The notes below the pieces were generated by a model, which was given only the letters and a program-made list of their open reading frames with translations, was not told the DNA's origin and did not search any database. Both the position numbers and the translations under genes were made by a program. Below, piece after piece: positions 21,789 to 30,794 of a stretch of DNA of 34,120 nt. The DNA comes from Lachnospiraceae bacterium (GTDB lineage: Bacteria > Bacillota > Clostridia > Lachnospirales > Lachnospiraceae): positions 1-34,120 of the forward strand of contig JAETON010000027.1 in the NCBI GenBank assembly GCA_021771695.1. Direction: 5' to 3'. Within the stretch, counting starts at the first letter, position 1; the number at the start of each line of letters is the position of its first letter.

Positions 21789-22994
21789 ATGCTGGTAGTA
21801 AAAAAATTTGGCGGTACTTCCGTTGGAAATAAGGAACGTATCATAAATGTAGCAAAAAGATGTATTGAAGATTATCAAAAAGGAAATGATGTTGTTGTTG
21901 TTTTGTCCGCTATGGGGAAAATGACCGATGAGTTAATTGCAAAAGCCAAGGAGATCAATCCAAATCCATCCAGAAGAGAAATGGATATGCTGCTGACAAC
22001 AGGAGAGCAGACTTCTGTTTCTTTGATGGCAATGGCAATGGATGCTCTTGGAGTACCTGCTGTTTCTTTGAATGCATTTCAGGTAGCTATGCATACAACT
22101 TCTGTTTACAGCAATGCAAGAATTAAGAGAATTGATACAGATCGGATTTTTAATGAGTTGGAACAGCGTAAAATTGTGATTGTTACAGGATTCCAGGGTG
22201 TTGACAGATTTGATAACTATACAACATTAGGACGCGGCGGTTCTGATACAACGGCGGTAGCATTAGCAGCAGCACTTCATGCAGATGCATGTGAAATTTA
22301 TACAGATGTAGACGGTGTCTATACTGCTGATCCAAGAAAAGTTCCAATGGCAAAGAAACTTTCCGATATCACATATGATGAAATGCTGGAAATGGCAACT
22401 CTTGGGGCAGGAGTACTTCACAATCGTTCTGTGGAACTTGCAAAGAAACATGGAGTTCAGTTAGTTGTCCGTTCTAGTTTGACAACAGAAGAAGGAACCG
22501 TTGTAAAAGAAAATGTCAGAAGCCGCGGTTCTGAAATCAGTGGTGTTGCAGGAGATGACGATGCTGCAAGAATTGCTATTCTTGGTGTAGATGATATTCC
22601 AGGTGTTGCATTTAAGATTTTTAATATTCTTGCACGAAAAAATGTCAATGTTGATATGATTCTTCAGTCTGTGGGACAGGGAAAAAATAAAAAGGATATT
22701 TCGTTCACCGTAAAAGAAGAGGAATTGGATATTGCAGTGAAAGCATTGGAAGATAATCTTTCTGATGGAAGTTATCAGGATATTAATGTCAGCAGTAAGA
22801 TTGCAAAAGTGTCTATTATTGGTGCAGGACTTCGTAATAATTTTGGTATGGCATCCAGAATGTTTGAAGCTTTATATAAAGCCAATGTTAATATTCGTAT
22901 GATTTCTACTTCTGAAATTCGAGTTACAGTTTTGGTAAACCGTGAAGATATGGAAAAAGCAATGATCGCAGCACATGAAGCATTTAAAATGTAA
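21789..22994 (+). CDS. lysC: Aspartate kinase
   Basis: The 401-residue enzyme phosphorylates aspartate, the first committed step to lysine, threonine and methionine. It has the N-terminal KKFGGTSVGN, TTGEQTSV, the GRGGSDTTAVALAAAL nucleotide/substrate site and VYTADPRKV. Two C-terminal ACT repeats (from about 265; ARIAILGVDDIPGVAFKIFNIL and AKVSIIGAGLRNNFGMASRMFEAL) are the feedback sites. This is a monofunctional class II aspartokinase, and an internal beta-subunit start was not identified with confidence. AGGAGG lies at 21775-21780. It is the last gene of the ACT-apgM-lysC operon. Confidence 0.96.
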   Translation: MLVVKKFGGTSVGNKERIINVAKRCIEDYQKGNDVVVVLSAMGKMTDELIAKAKEINPNPSRREMDMLLTTGEQTSVSLMAMAMDALGVPAVSLNAFQVAMHTTSVYSNARIKRIDTDRIFNELEQRKIVIVTGFQGVDRFDNYTTLGRGGSDTTAVALAAALHADACEIYTDVDGVYTADPRKVPMAKKLSDITYDEMLEMATLGAGVLHNRSVELAKKHGVQLVVRSSLTTEEGTVVKENVRSRGSEISGVAGDDDAARIAILGVDDIPGVAFKIFNILARKNVNVDMILQSVGQGKNKKDISFTVKEEELDIAVKALEDNLSDGSYQDINVSSKIAKVSIIGAGLRNNFGMASRMFEALYKANVNIRMISTSEIRVTVLVNREDMEKAMIAAHEAFKM

Positions 22995-23029
22995 GAATCA
23001 GACATTGTGTTTTGAAGGATAAAGACAAG

Positions 23030-23068
23030 AAACCGGCGCGGCCGTAATGCGGCTGTGCCGGTTTTTTT
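23030..23068 (+). terminator. lysC terminator
   Basis: AAACCGGC (23030-23037) pairs with GCCGGTTT (23057-23064), with a GC-rich inner stem (CGGCC against GCGGCT) and a run of seven T. Confidence 0.92.
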
Positions 23069-23127
23069 GGTAGCTTTTTTGCTTTCTATAAGATAAAATA
23101 GTTTTAAGAACGGAAAGGAGTCTGAAT

Positions 23128-23607
23128 ATGAAAAGAAAAGATTACATTTCATGGGATCAGTATTTTATGGGAATTGCGCTGCTTTCTGCCCAGAGAAGCA
23201 AGGATGAACATACACAGGTGGGTGCATGTCTGGTGAATGACCATAATAAAATATTGTCAGTAGGATATAATGGAATGCCAATTGGATGTGATGATGATGA
23301 AATGCCGTGGGAGAGAGAAGGGGATGCACTGAATACAAAATATTTTTATGTATGCCATGCAGAATTAAATGCCATTTTAAATTATGGAGGCGGTTCTTTG
23401 GATGGAGCGAGAGTTTATGTAACTTTATTTCCGTGTAACGAATGTGCCAAAGCAATCATTCAAAGCGGAATGAAAGAAGTTATTTATATGCTGGATAAGT
23501 ATGCAGATACAGATGAAATTATTGCATCGAAAAAAATGTTTGATATGGCAGGAGTCACATACCGCCAGTTTGTACCGAAAGGACAAATGATAGAACTTGA
23601 TTTATAA
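23128..23607 (+). CDS. Deoxycytidylate (dCMP) deaminase
   Basis: The 159-residue zinc enzyme converts dCMP to dUMP for thymidylate synthesis. Zinc ligands and the catalytic glutamate are His77 and Glu79 (CHAE) with Cys103 and Cys106 (PCNEC). SVGYNGMPIGC and the DEHTQVGACLV strand are typical of dCMP deaminases of the ComEB/DCTD group. ATG 23128 follows AAAGGAG. Tex begins 14 bases downstream, so the two genes probably share a transcript. Confidence 0.94.
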   Translation: MKRKDYISWDQYFMGIALLSAQRSKDEHTQVGACLVNDHNKILSVGYNGMPIGCDDDEMPWEREGDALNTKYFYVCHAELNAILNYGGGSLDGARVYVTLFPCNECAKAIIQSGMKEVIYMLDKYADTDEIIASKKMFDMAGVTYRQFVPKGQMIELDL

Positions 23608-23621
23608 GGGGAAAATAATTT

Positions 23622-25760
23622 ATGGACATTATTAAGATTTTACAGGAAGAATTGGGAATTAAAAGAGGGCAGGCAGAAACGACGATTCAATTAATTGATG
23701 AAGGAAATACGATTCCGTTTATTGCCAGATACCGAAAAGAAATGACAGGCTCACTAGATGATGAAACTCTTCGTACATTTTATGAGAGGCTTTTGTATTT
23801 AAGAAATCTGCAGGATCGAAAAGATGCCGTTGTAAAAATTATCGAAGAACAGGGAAAATTAACGGACGAGTTGAGAAAAGAAATCGAAGAAGCCCAGACA
23901 CTGGTGGCAGTGGAGGATTTATACCGTCCGTATAAACAAAAAAAACGAACGCGTGCGATGATTGCCAAAGAAAGAGGATTGGAACCTTTGGCAAATGTAA
24001 TTCTTTTGCAGAAAATCCATCAGCCGTTGGAAAAAGAGGCAGAATCTTATATTAATGAAGAAAAGGGTGTACAAACGGTAGAAGATGCATTAAATGGTGC
24101 AAAAGATATTCTTGCGGAAAATATTTCAGACAATGCAAAATACCGAACATATATTCGGAAATCTACATGGGATTATGGAAAAATTACGTCTCTGGCAAAA
24201 AAACCAGAAGAATCTTCTGTTTTTGAAATGTATTATGATTTTGAAGAACCAATCCGTAAAATTGCAGGATATCGGGTTCTTGCAATCAATCGGGGAGAAA
24301 AAGAAGGAATATTAACGGTAAAAATTGAGCCGGATCAGCAAAAAATTGCTTCTTATCTGGCAAACCAAGTGGTAACAAAAAAGAATCCGAATACAACAAA
24401 ATTTTTATTAGAAGCAATTGAAGACAGTTATAAACGCTTGATTGCACCATCCATCGAAAGAGATATTCGAAGCGAATTAACGGAAAATGCAGGAACAGAA
24501 GCAATGAAAGTTTTTGGAAAGAACTTAGAACAGCTTTTGATGCAGCCGCCGATTGCAGGACAGACAGTGTTAGGGTGGGATCCGGCTTTTCGTACCGGTT
24601 GTAAGCTGGCAGTTGTAGATCCTACGGGGAAAGTATTAGATACTGTGGTTGTTTATCCGACAGCACCGCAAAATAAAGTAGAAGAAGCCAAACAAATCGT
24701 TAAAAGTCTGATAAAAAAATATGGCATTACTTTAATTTCTATCGGTAATGGAACTGCATCCAGAGAATCTGAGCAGATTGTTGTGGAAATGTTAAAGGAA
24801 ATCAAGGAGCCGGTACAATACGTGATTACCAATGAAGCAGGGGCTTCTGTCTATTCAGCCAGTAAACTGGCGACAGAAGAATTCCCGAATTTCGATGTAG
24901 GACAGCGAAGTGCTGCATCCATTGCAAGAAGAGTACAGGACCCATTGGCAGAATTGGTGAAAATTGAACCGAAAGCGATTGGTGTCGGACAGTATCAGCA
25001 TGATATGAATCAGAAACAATTGTCAGAAGTGTTAAGCGGTGTTGTGGAAGCCACAGTAAACAAAGTCGGGGTTGATCTAAATACAGCTTCAGCATCTCTT
25101 TTGGAATATGTATCCGGCATATCAAAAGCAGTATCAAAAAATATCGTAACATACCGCGAAGAAAATGGGCGGTTTAAAAATAGAAAACAGCTGTTGAAAG
25201 TTGCAAAATTAGGTCCAAAGGCATTTGAACAATGTGCGGGATTTTTACGGATTTCCGGTGGAGATCAGCCGTTAGATGCTACGGGTGTTCATCCGGAAAC
25301 TTACAAAGAAACCGGACATTTATTGGAACAGCTTGGTTATAATTTAGAAGAATTATCCAGCGAAGGGTTCCGTGAAATTGGAAGGAAAATCACAGATTAT
25401 AAGAAACTGTCCAGAGAATTAGGAATCGGAGAAATCACGTTACAGGATATCGTCAAAGAATTGGAAAAACCGGGGCGTGATCCAAGAGAAGACCTGCCAA
25501 AACCAATTTTAAGAACTGATGTATTAGAAATGTCAGACTTAAAACCGGGAATGAAGTTAAAAGGAACCGTCCGAAATGTCATTGACTTTGGAGCTTTCAT
25601 AGACATTGGCGTCCATCAAGACGGATTGGTGCATATCTCACAAATGTCAGATAAATTTGTCAAGCACCCATTGGAAATCGTTAGTGTCGGAGATATAGTA
25701 GATGTCACTGTACTAAGTGTAGATGAAAAGAAAAAACGAATACAGTTGAGTATGAAGTAA
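23622..25760 (+). CDS. tex: Tex-family RNA-binding transcription accessory protein
   Basis: The 712-residue Tex protein is a conserved nucleic-acid-binding factor related to Spt6. Domains in order: N-terminal helical region with NTIPFIARYRKEMTGSLDDE; the YqgF-like fold (about 310-440; VLGWDPAFRTGCKLAVVDPTG, then ISIGNGTASRE); helix-hairpin-helix repeats (about 480-560; VDLNTASASLLEYVSGIS and FKNRKQLLKVAKLGPKAFEQ); and a C-terminal S1 domain (about 635-712; GTVRNVIDFGAFIDIGVHQDGLVHISQMS). Length and order are canonical. It ends at a large hairpin shared with the convergent SDR gene. Confidence 0.95.
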   Translation: MDIIKILQEELGIKRGQAETTIQLIDEGNTIPFIARYRKEMTGSLDDETLRTFYERLLYLRNLQDRKDAVVKIIEEQGKLTDELRKEIEEAQTLVAVEDLYRPYKQKKRTRAMIAKERGLEPLANVILLQKIHQPLEKEAESYINEEKGVQTVEDALNGAKDILAENISDNAKYRTYIRKSTWDYGKITSLAKKPEESSVFEMYYDFEEPIRKIAGYRVLAINRGEKEGILTVKIEPDQQKIASYLANQVVTKKNPNTTKFLLEAIEDSYKRLIAPSIERDIRSELTENAGTEAMKVFGKNLEQLLMQPPIAGQTVLGWDPAFRTGCKLAVVDPTGKVLDTVVVYPTAPQNKVEEAKQIVKSLIKKYGITLISIGNGTASRESEQIVVEMLKEIKEPVQYVITNEAGASVYSASKLATEEFPNFDVGQRSAASIARRVQDPLAELVKIEPKAIGVGQYQHDMNQKQLSEVLSGVVEATVNKVGVDLNTASASLLEYVSGISKAVSKNIVTYREENGRFKNRKQLLKVAKLGPKAFEQCAGFLRISGGDQPLDATGVHPETYKETGHLLEQLGYNLEELSSEGFREIGRKITDYKKLSRELGIGEITLQDIVKELEKPGRDPREDLPKPILRTDVLEMSDLKPGMKLKGTVRNVIDFGAFIDIGVHQDGLVHISQMSDKFVKHPLEIVSVGDIVDVTVLSVDEKKKRIQLSMK

Positions 25761-25776
25761 TTATAAAACATACAGC

Positions 25777-25863
25777 CTCCGGATACATCTTTAGAATCGA
25801 ACACATACAGAAGCCAAACACATCTGAGTTGAAATAAAAGAACAAAAGTCTCCGGATACATCT
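25777..25863 (+). repeat. Direct repeat of 14 bases in the tex-SDR spacer
   Basis: CTCCGGATACATCT occurs at 25777-25790 and again at 25850-25863. Related shorter pieces (ACATACAG at 25769-25776 and 25803-25810; ACACATCT-like words between) suggest a local duplication. The second copy lies in the loop of the hairpin 25834-25910. Confidence 0.6.
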
Positions 25864-25910
25864 GGACTGACCGAAGGGAGGGAAGCGTTCCGGGACTTTT
25901 GTTCTTTTAT
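25834..25910. terminator. Long bidirectional hairpin between tex and the SDR gene
   Basis: ATAAAAGAACAAAAGTC (25834-25850) pairs perfectly with its complement at 25894-25910: 17 base pairs with a 43-base loop. The arms end in A- and T-rich tracts, so transcription from both sides could stop here. The right arm runs four bases into the SDR stop codon region. The loop is much larger than in an ordinary terminator. Confidence 0.65.
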
Positions 25911-26635
25911 ATACACCATCCCCCGGAAAATGTGATGACCTGCCCGGTCATATACCCTGGTGCAGCTGCTGTATGATATATCATTTCTGCGGCTTCTTTT
26001 GGGCTTGCAATATAATCTGCGGGGATTTCATCTTTAATTATTTGCAGGTCTTCTTCGTCAAATCCACTGTTCATGTCTGTATCAATCATTCCAAAAGCAA
26101 TAGCGTTGACTTGAATATTGCTGGGTGCGGTTTCTTTGGCAAGAGCTTTGGTGAAAGCATTCATACCTCCTTTTGTGGTGGAATACAGAACTTCGCAGGA
26201 AGCACCGGCATTTCCCCAAATGGAAGAAATGTTAATGATTTTTCCTGAGTGGTTTTGAATCATATGAGGAAGAATTGTGTGGCAGGTACAAAAAACAGAA
26301 GTCAAATTGGTATGGAGAATTTGGTACCAGTCATCAAGGGATGCATCGGTAAAAAGTCCGACTTTGGAAATTCCTGCATTATTGACAAGACAATCAATTT
26401 TGCCAAAATAGGCAATGCTTTTTTCGACCATAGAAGAAACAAAATCCGGCTGGCTGATATCTCCAATCCAAGAAAGACAACGGGAACCGATGGATAATAT
26501 TTCTTTTTCAAGAGAAGCAGTCTGTTCTGGATGTTGAAACCCATGAATGACTACATTCCAGCCTTTTTGGGCAAAATATAAAGCGGTTTCACGGCCGATG
26601 CCGCGGGAACTGCCTGTAATTAGTACTGTTTTCAT
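25907..26635 (-). CDS. Short-chain dehydrogenase/reductase (FabG-like)
   Basis: The 242-residue classical SDR has the NAD(P) loop TGSSRGIG at the N terminus, NNAG in the LVNNAGIS strand, Asn in HTNLTSV, catalytic Ser in INISSIWG and the YSTTK pair (Tyr and Lys). The C-terminal GYMTGQVITFSGGW closes the fold as in 3-oxoacyl-ACP reductases. The substrate cannot be assigned; it stands alone and is not in a fatty-acid cluster. ATG at 26635 is preferred, with GAGG about eight bases before it; an upstream ATG at 26650 would place that site inside the gene. It is convergent with tex and divergent from the LCP-like gene. Confidence 0.92.
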   Translation of the reverse strand: MKTVLITGSSRGIGRETALYFAQKGWNVVIHGFQHPEQTASLEKEILSIGSRCLSWIGDISQPDFVSSMVEKSIAYFGKIDCLVNNAGISKVGLFTDASLDDWYQILHTNLTSVFCTCHTILPHMIQNHSGKIINISSIWGNAGASCEVLYSTTKGGMNAFTKALAKETAPSNIQVNAIAFGMIDTDMNSGFDEEDLQIIKDEIPADYIASPKEAAEMIYHTAAAPGYMTGQVITFSGGWCI

Positions 26636-26690
26636 GAAAATACCTCGCATAAATATTATGTTAAGAAAAGTTTAAGAATATCTATAGGTG

Positions 26691-26719
26691 ATTATAACAT
26701 AGAGGATTGTTGAAATAAA
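26691..26719 (-). promoter_or_regulatory. Candidate SDR promoter
   Basis: On the minus strand TATAAT (complement of 26691-26696) with a weak TTTATT 17 bases upstream (complement of 26714-26719). It overlaps the -35 of the divergent promoter at 26710-26738. Confidence 0.4.
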
Positions 26720-26738
26720 TCGAATAATTTGATATACT
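26710..26738 (+). promoter_or_regulatory. Promoter of the LCP-like gene
   Basis: TTGAAA (26710-26715) and TATACT (26733-26738) with 17-base spacing, about 30 bases before the ATG. Confidence 0.7.
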
Positions 26739-26770
26739 GAATCCAGTTGTAAACGGAAGGAGCAGGCATT

Positions 26771-28018
26771 ATGGCACATAGAAAAAAAGAGAAGCTAGGA
26801 GCAAAGGCAGTCATAGCACGTATTATTGTTGTGATTTTGGCAATGGTACTTGGAGGCGTTGGAAGCTTTTTTGCCAGTAAAGCATTCTTTGTTCATAGAT
26901 TTAGAAAAGATAAGAAAGCAGAGATTGCAGCACAGTTAAAAGAAGAAAGTAAAGAAAGAGTGGATGTGGCACTAATACAGGCAGGGAATTCCATGACAAT
27001 TCGTATTTATCATAATAAGAATCAGCAGATGATTTATGTCCCGCTGCGTCCAGACACGGTACTTACCTTGAATGATGAAGGAAAGAAAGTGGTGGAAGAT
27101 GAGTTGGGAATCAGTGAAGATACGGCAACAGCAGCGGATTTTATGAAATCTACCAACGATGGCAAATTGATGAAAGAGCAGGTAGAAAAGACCCTTGGAA
27201 TCAGCATCAATAGTTATGAAACAATCAGCAGAAAGAAATTTGTTAAACTGATGAACCAAGCGGGAGAAATCAAATTAGATTTAGATGAAGAATTGACTTA
27301 TGAGGATGCAACGGGAAAATCCGTAGTATTATCTGCAGGAGAAAATATACTGAATGGAAATGCAGTTTATGCACTGTTAACAGACAGCACAATTTTTGAA
27401 AGTGAAGATGCCCATATGACTTTAACAGGGGACATTTTAGTAGGAATTTCCAAAGCATTAAAAGATAAATCACTGTCTGAATACAAAGAATATGTAGAAA
27501 AATATTATGGTCTCGTAAAGTCTAATTTGGAATATGAAGATGTTTCCGGATATTTAAAACGGATTCATGCAATTAAGGCAAAAGATTTTAATTATAAAAT
27601 TTTGGAAGGTACAGAGTCCGGAGATAAATTTGAAATTGATACGGAAGAAGCCAAAAAAGTTTTTGATGAGATTTTATCTGAAAGTGGAGATTTAGAAGAA
27701 GCGCTTGCCACAACAGAATCTTCTGAAAAGAAAGATGATGAATCTTCTTCAAAAAGTATCACCATTGAGATCCAGAATTCTACAAAGATTTCTGGATTGG
27801 CAGGACGCTGGAAAGATAAACTTTCAGAAGAAGGATATACAATTGGCTCTGTAAAAACAAACCGTCAAGGAGAACTTACACATACGAAAATTATTATTGC
27901 CAAGGAAGGCATGGCACAGGATTTAAAGAGTTATTTTAAGAATCCGGAGTATGAAGTAGGAACTGTATCCAGCGGGGCAAAGATTTGTATTATTGTAGGT
28001 ACAGAAGACGAAATATAA
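26771..28018 (+). CDS. LCP-like protein with LytR C-terminal domain
   Basis: The 415-residue protein has an N-terminal membrane anchor (about residues 14-38) and an extracellular remainder. Residues 60-235 follow the LytR-CpsA-Psr layout: MTIRIYHNKNQQMIYVPLRPDT in place of the usual IPRDT segment, EKTLGISINSYETISRKKFVKLMNQAG in place of the IDYYV...VDALGGV segment, and LSAGENILNGNAVYALL in place of the LNGEQALAYVR segment. The last Arg is lost and the GGV motif is changed. After an acidic Ser-rich linker, residues 330-415 form a LytR_C domain (ITIEIQNSTKISGLAGRWKDKL). LCP enzymes attach glycopolymers to peptidoglycan; the altered residues suggest reduced or different activity. Confidence 0.82.
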   Translation: MAHRKKEKLGAKAVIARIIVVILAMVLGGVGSFFASKAFFVHRFRKDKKAEIAAQLKEESKERVDVALIQAGNSMTIRIYHNKNQQMIYVPLRPDTVLTLNDEGKKVVEDELGISEDTATAADFMKSTNDGKLMKEQVEKTLGISINSYETISRKKFVKLMNQAGEIKLDLDEELTYEDATGKSVVLSAGENILNGNAVYALLTDSTIFESEDAHMTLTGDILVGISKALKDKSLSEYKEYVEKYYGLVKSNLEYEDVSGYLKRIHAIKAKDFNYKILEGTESGDKFEIDTEEAKKVFDEILSESGDLEEALATTESSEKKDDESSSKSITIEIQNSTKISGLAGRWKDKLSEEGYTIGSVKTNRQGELTHTKIIIAKEGMAQDLKSYFKNPEYEVGTVSSGAKICIIVGTEDEI

Positions 28019-28096
28019 TATTTGATAAACAAAAAACTGAATAAAAAATCATAGTTTTTCCATACTAAGCCAATCGAAGGTTTAGGAGGAAAAACA

Positions 28097-28924
28097 TTGA
28101 AAAACTATTTTAAAATGATAATCGGAACATTTTGTATGGCAGCAGCCACCAATACTGTATTCCAGCCAATGGGAATTGTGACTGGCGGATTCAGTGGATT
28201 GGGAATTATTCTATGGGAGACATGGAGAATTCCGTTGTGGGCGGCGAATACCATATTGAATGTTCCGCTTTTTTTTGCCGCCTGTCGTTATAAAAAGAAG
28301 AAATTTTTTTTGAATACACTAAGCGGAGCGGTGTTGTTGTCCGTATTCTTAGGTGTTCTTCCAAGATTTTCTTTTTTTCCGAAAGATTTTTATGTAAATC
28401 TAATTCTTGGAAGTCTTCTGATGGGGATTGGATTAGGAATCATTCTGCAGGAAGGAAACTCCACAGGCGGCACAGATTTGCTGGCATCGCTGCTAAAACT
28501 TCTGTTTCCACATATGAGCATTGCTGTTTTACTGGGAATTTTAGATGGAATGATTGTTTTTGCAGGTATTTTTGTATTTGGAGTAGAAAATGCCTGTTAT
28601 GCCTTGTTATGTATTTATGGAATTACCAAAATTACAGATGTTGTAGTAGAAGGACCGAGCATTTCTAAATTAATTTTCATTATCAGTGAAAAGGAAGAAG
28701 AAATTTCTGAGGAAATTTTGTATCGAAAAAAAAGAGGTGTTACAAAAATACTTTCGCAGGGAGGATATACGAAAAAGCAGATACCAATGTTAATGTGCAT
28801 TGTATCGAAAAAAGAGGTTCCGGTAATAAAGGAAATTGTGAAGAAATACGATACGAAAGCTTTTGTCATTATTTCCGATGCAAGGGAAACAATTGGAGAA
28901 GGTTTTGTGGATTTTTCACAATGA
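28097..28924 (+). CDS. YitT family membrane protein with DUF2179 domain
   Basis: The 275-residue protein has five or so membrane helices in residues 1-190 (MIIGTFCMAAATNTVFQPMGIVTGGFSGLGIIL at the N terminus, the family hallmark, and GLGIILQEGNSTGGTDLLASLL). A C-terminal cytoplasmic DUF2179 domain (about 195-275; RGVTKILSQGGYTKKQIPMLMCIVSKKEV...FVIISDARETIGEGF) follows. Its molecular role is not established. The start is TTG 28097, fixed by AGGAGG at 28084-28089 with seven bases of spacing. It lies 78 bases behind the LCP-like gene with no terminator between them. Confidence 0.9.
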   Translation: MKNYFKMIIGTFCMAAATNTVFQPMGIVTGGFSGLGIILWETWRIPLWAANTILNVPLFFAACRYKKKKFFLNTLSGAVLLSVFLGVLPRFSFFPKDFYVNLILGSLLMGIGLGIILQEGNSTGGTDLLASLLKLLFPHMSIAVLLGILDGMIVFAGIFVFGVENACYALLCIYGITKITDVVVEGPSISKLIFIISEKEEEISEEILYRKKRGVTKILSQGGYTKKQIPMLMCIVSKKEVPVIKEIVKKYDTKAFVIISDARETIGEGFVDFSQ

Positions 28925-29019
28925 AATAGAAAAATCACCAATTTTTTCTTTTTTTTTTGTAGAAAATGCTGTATAGTAAAAGAAAAGGTCGAAGGTAAAT
29001 AGGAAAGGTTGATGAAGGA

Positions 29020-30105
29020 ATGATTTCAAATCAGATTTTACAGGAAGCAATTAGCGGAATGAAAGATGTAACGGGGATTGATTTGTGCGTCATGGATTTA
29101 TCGGGAGGCACAATCGTAAAAACGATGGATGTTTTAGAGGATGTAAGAACGGAGGTTCAAGCGTTTGCGGAATCGCTGGCAGAAAGCCAAGTGATTGACG
29201 GGTTTCAATATTTTAAAATATTTGATGATAAACGTTTGGAATACATTCTTTTAGTGAACAGTATCAATGAAAATGCTTATACGGTGGGGAAGTTGGCAGT
29301 TCTTCAAGTGCAAAATTTATTGGTAGCATATAAAGAAAGGTTTGATAAAGAAAATTTTGTAAAAAACCTGCTTTTGGACAATCTTTTGTTAGTAGATATT
29401 TATAATCGTGCAAAGAAGTTACATATTAAGGTAGACGCAAGAAGGGTTGCATTTTTGATTCAGGCATCCTATGAAAAAGACCAAAGTCTTATGGAAGTGA
29501 TGAAGCAGAGTGGAATGCTCCAAGAGACAGATTTTCTGACAGCAGTCGATGAAAAAAGCATTGTTTATGTTACGGAGACAGAACCAAGAGACACACAGAT
29601 TCAGTTTATTCTTCATGCAAAGGATATTGTAAGCGAATTGGAAAAAGAGGGAATTCAGGACATTAAAATTGCCATTGGAAATATTGCAGAGAATATTAAA
29701 GATGTATCAAGATCTTATAAAGAGGCACAAATTGCATTGGAAGTCAGTAAGATATTTTATGAAGATGCTGCCGTTGTTGCATATAATCAGCTTGGAATCG
29801 GACGATTGATTTATCAGCTTCCGCTTCCGTTATGTAAAATGTTTATTCGAGAAGTATTTGGAGATTATTCACCAGATTCTATTGATGAAGAAACCTTATC
29901 AACCATTGATAAATTTTTTGAAAATAACTTAAATGTATCAGAAACTTCCAGACAATTGTTTATTCATCGGAATACATTGGTTTATCGGTTGGATAAGATT
30001 CAGAAAAATACCAATCTGGATTTGAGAAATTTTGAAGATGCGATTGCATTTAAAATTGCACTGATGGTTGTAAAATATATGAAGCACATGGATACAATGG
30101 ATTAG
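29020..30105 (+). CDS. PucR/CdaR-type helix-turn-helix regulator
   Basis: This 361-residue cytoplasmic regulator has an N-terminal sensor resembling the sugar-diacid recognition fold (1-130; DVTGIDLCVMDLSGGTIVKTM), a central GGDEF-like CdaR region (about 135-265; DIKIAIGNIAENIKDVSRSYKEAQIALEVS) and a C-terminal PucR HTH (about 295-355; TIDKFFENNLNVSETSRQLFIHRNTLVYRLDKI). No effector can be named. Its stop is five bases before ftsE, so it is likely cotranscribed with the cell-division genes. This is unusual company for a family otherwise tied to sugar-acid or purine catabolism. AGGAAAGG precedes the ATG by 11 bases. Confidence 0.88.
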   Translation: MISNQILQEAISGMKDVTGIDLCVMDLSGGTIVKTMDVLEDVRTEVQAFAESLAESQVIDGFQYFKIFDDKRLEYILLVNSINENAYTVGKLAVLQVQNLLVAYKERFDKENFVKNLLLDNLLLVDIYNRAKKLHIKVDARRVAFLIQASYEKDQSLMEVMKQSGMLQETDFLTAVDEKSIVYVTETEPRDTQIQFILHAKDIVSELEKEGIQDIKIAIGNIAENIKDVSRSYKEAQIALEVSKIFYEDAAVVAYNQLGIGRLIYQLPLPLCKMFIREVFGDYSPDSIDEETLSTIDKFFENNLNVSETSRQLFIHRNTLVYRLDKIQKNTNLDLRNFEDAIAFKIALMVVKYMKHMDTMD

Positions 30106-30110
30106 GGAAA

Positions 30111-30794
30111 ATGATTACATTAAATAATGTTACAAAAGAGTATAAAAAAGGAAATGTTGGTTTAGAAAATGTATCCCTGCATATTGATAAGGGAGAATTC
30201 GTATTTGTGGTTGGGAAGAGCGGTTCCGGTAAGACGACACTGATGAAGCTTTTGCAAAAGGAATTAGAACCTGACAGAGGCGAAATTATTGTAAATGGAT
30301 ATCATTATCAGAAAATAAGACGGCGGGAGCTACCATACTTGCGCCGTCAAATGGGTGTTGTTTTTCAGGACTTCCGTCTGCTGATGGATCGAAGTATTTA
30401 TGAAAACGTTGCTTTTGCCCAAAAGGTAGTAGAGGCACCGAACAGGCATATTAGAAGACAGGTACAAAATGTTTTGGAACTGGTAGGATTGGGAGATCGC
30501 TTAACTGCATTTCCGAGTGAACTATCCGGCGGAGAACAGCAGAGAGTTGCCATTGCAAGGGCGTTAGTGAACCATCCGGTTCTGCTTCTTGCAGATGAAC
30601 CTACTGGGAATCTGGATCCGGTGAATGCAAGGGAGATTATGGAAATCCTTCAAGAAATTCAACGCAGAGGTACGACAGTGATGGTTGTAACTCATAACAA
30701 AGATATGGTCAATGAAATGGGGAAACGGGTAATTTTGTTGAATGAAGGACATATCGAACAGGATGAAGCGAGGGGGTCTTATGGGATTATTTAG
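30111..30794 (+). CDS. ftsE: Cell division ATP-binding protein FtsE
   Basis: The 227-residue ABC ATPase partner of FtsX has Walker [10 protein letters not shown], signature [15 protein letters not shown], Walker [13 protein letters not shown] and the FtsE-typical N terminus [11 protein letters not shown] plus [10 protein letters not shown] at the Q-loop. In Firmicutes FtsEX uses ATP hydrolysis to switch on a peptidoglycan hydrolase at the septum or cell cylinder. It overlaps ftsX by 14 bases, and the M23 hydrolase follows, forming a complete functional set. Confidence 0.96.
   Translation: MITLNNVTKEYKKGNVGLENVSLHIDKGEFVFVVGKSGSGKTTLMKLLQKELEPDRGEIIVNGYHYQKIRRRELPYLRRQMGVVFQDFRLLMDRSIYENVAFAQKVVEAPNRHIRRQVQNVLELVGLGDRLTAFPSELSGGEQQRVAIARALVNHPVLLLADEPTGNLDPVNAREIMEILQEIQRRGTTVMVVTHNKDMVNEMGKRVILLNEGHIEQDEARGSYGII

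Noticed and set aside
25777-25863. CRISPR-like repeat pair
   Set aside because: Only two imperfectly spaced copies of a 14-base word, no regular array and no cas genes.
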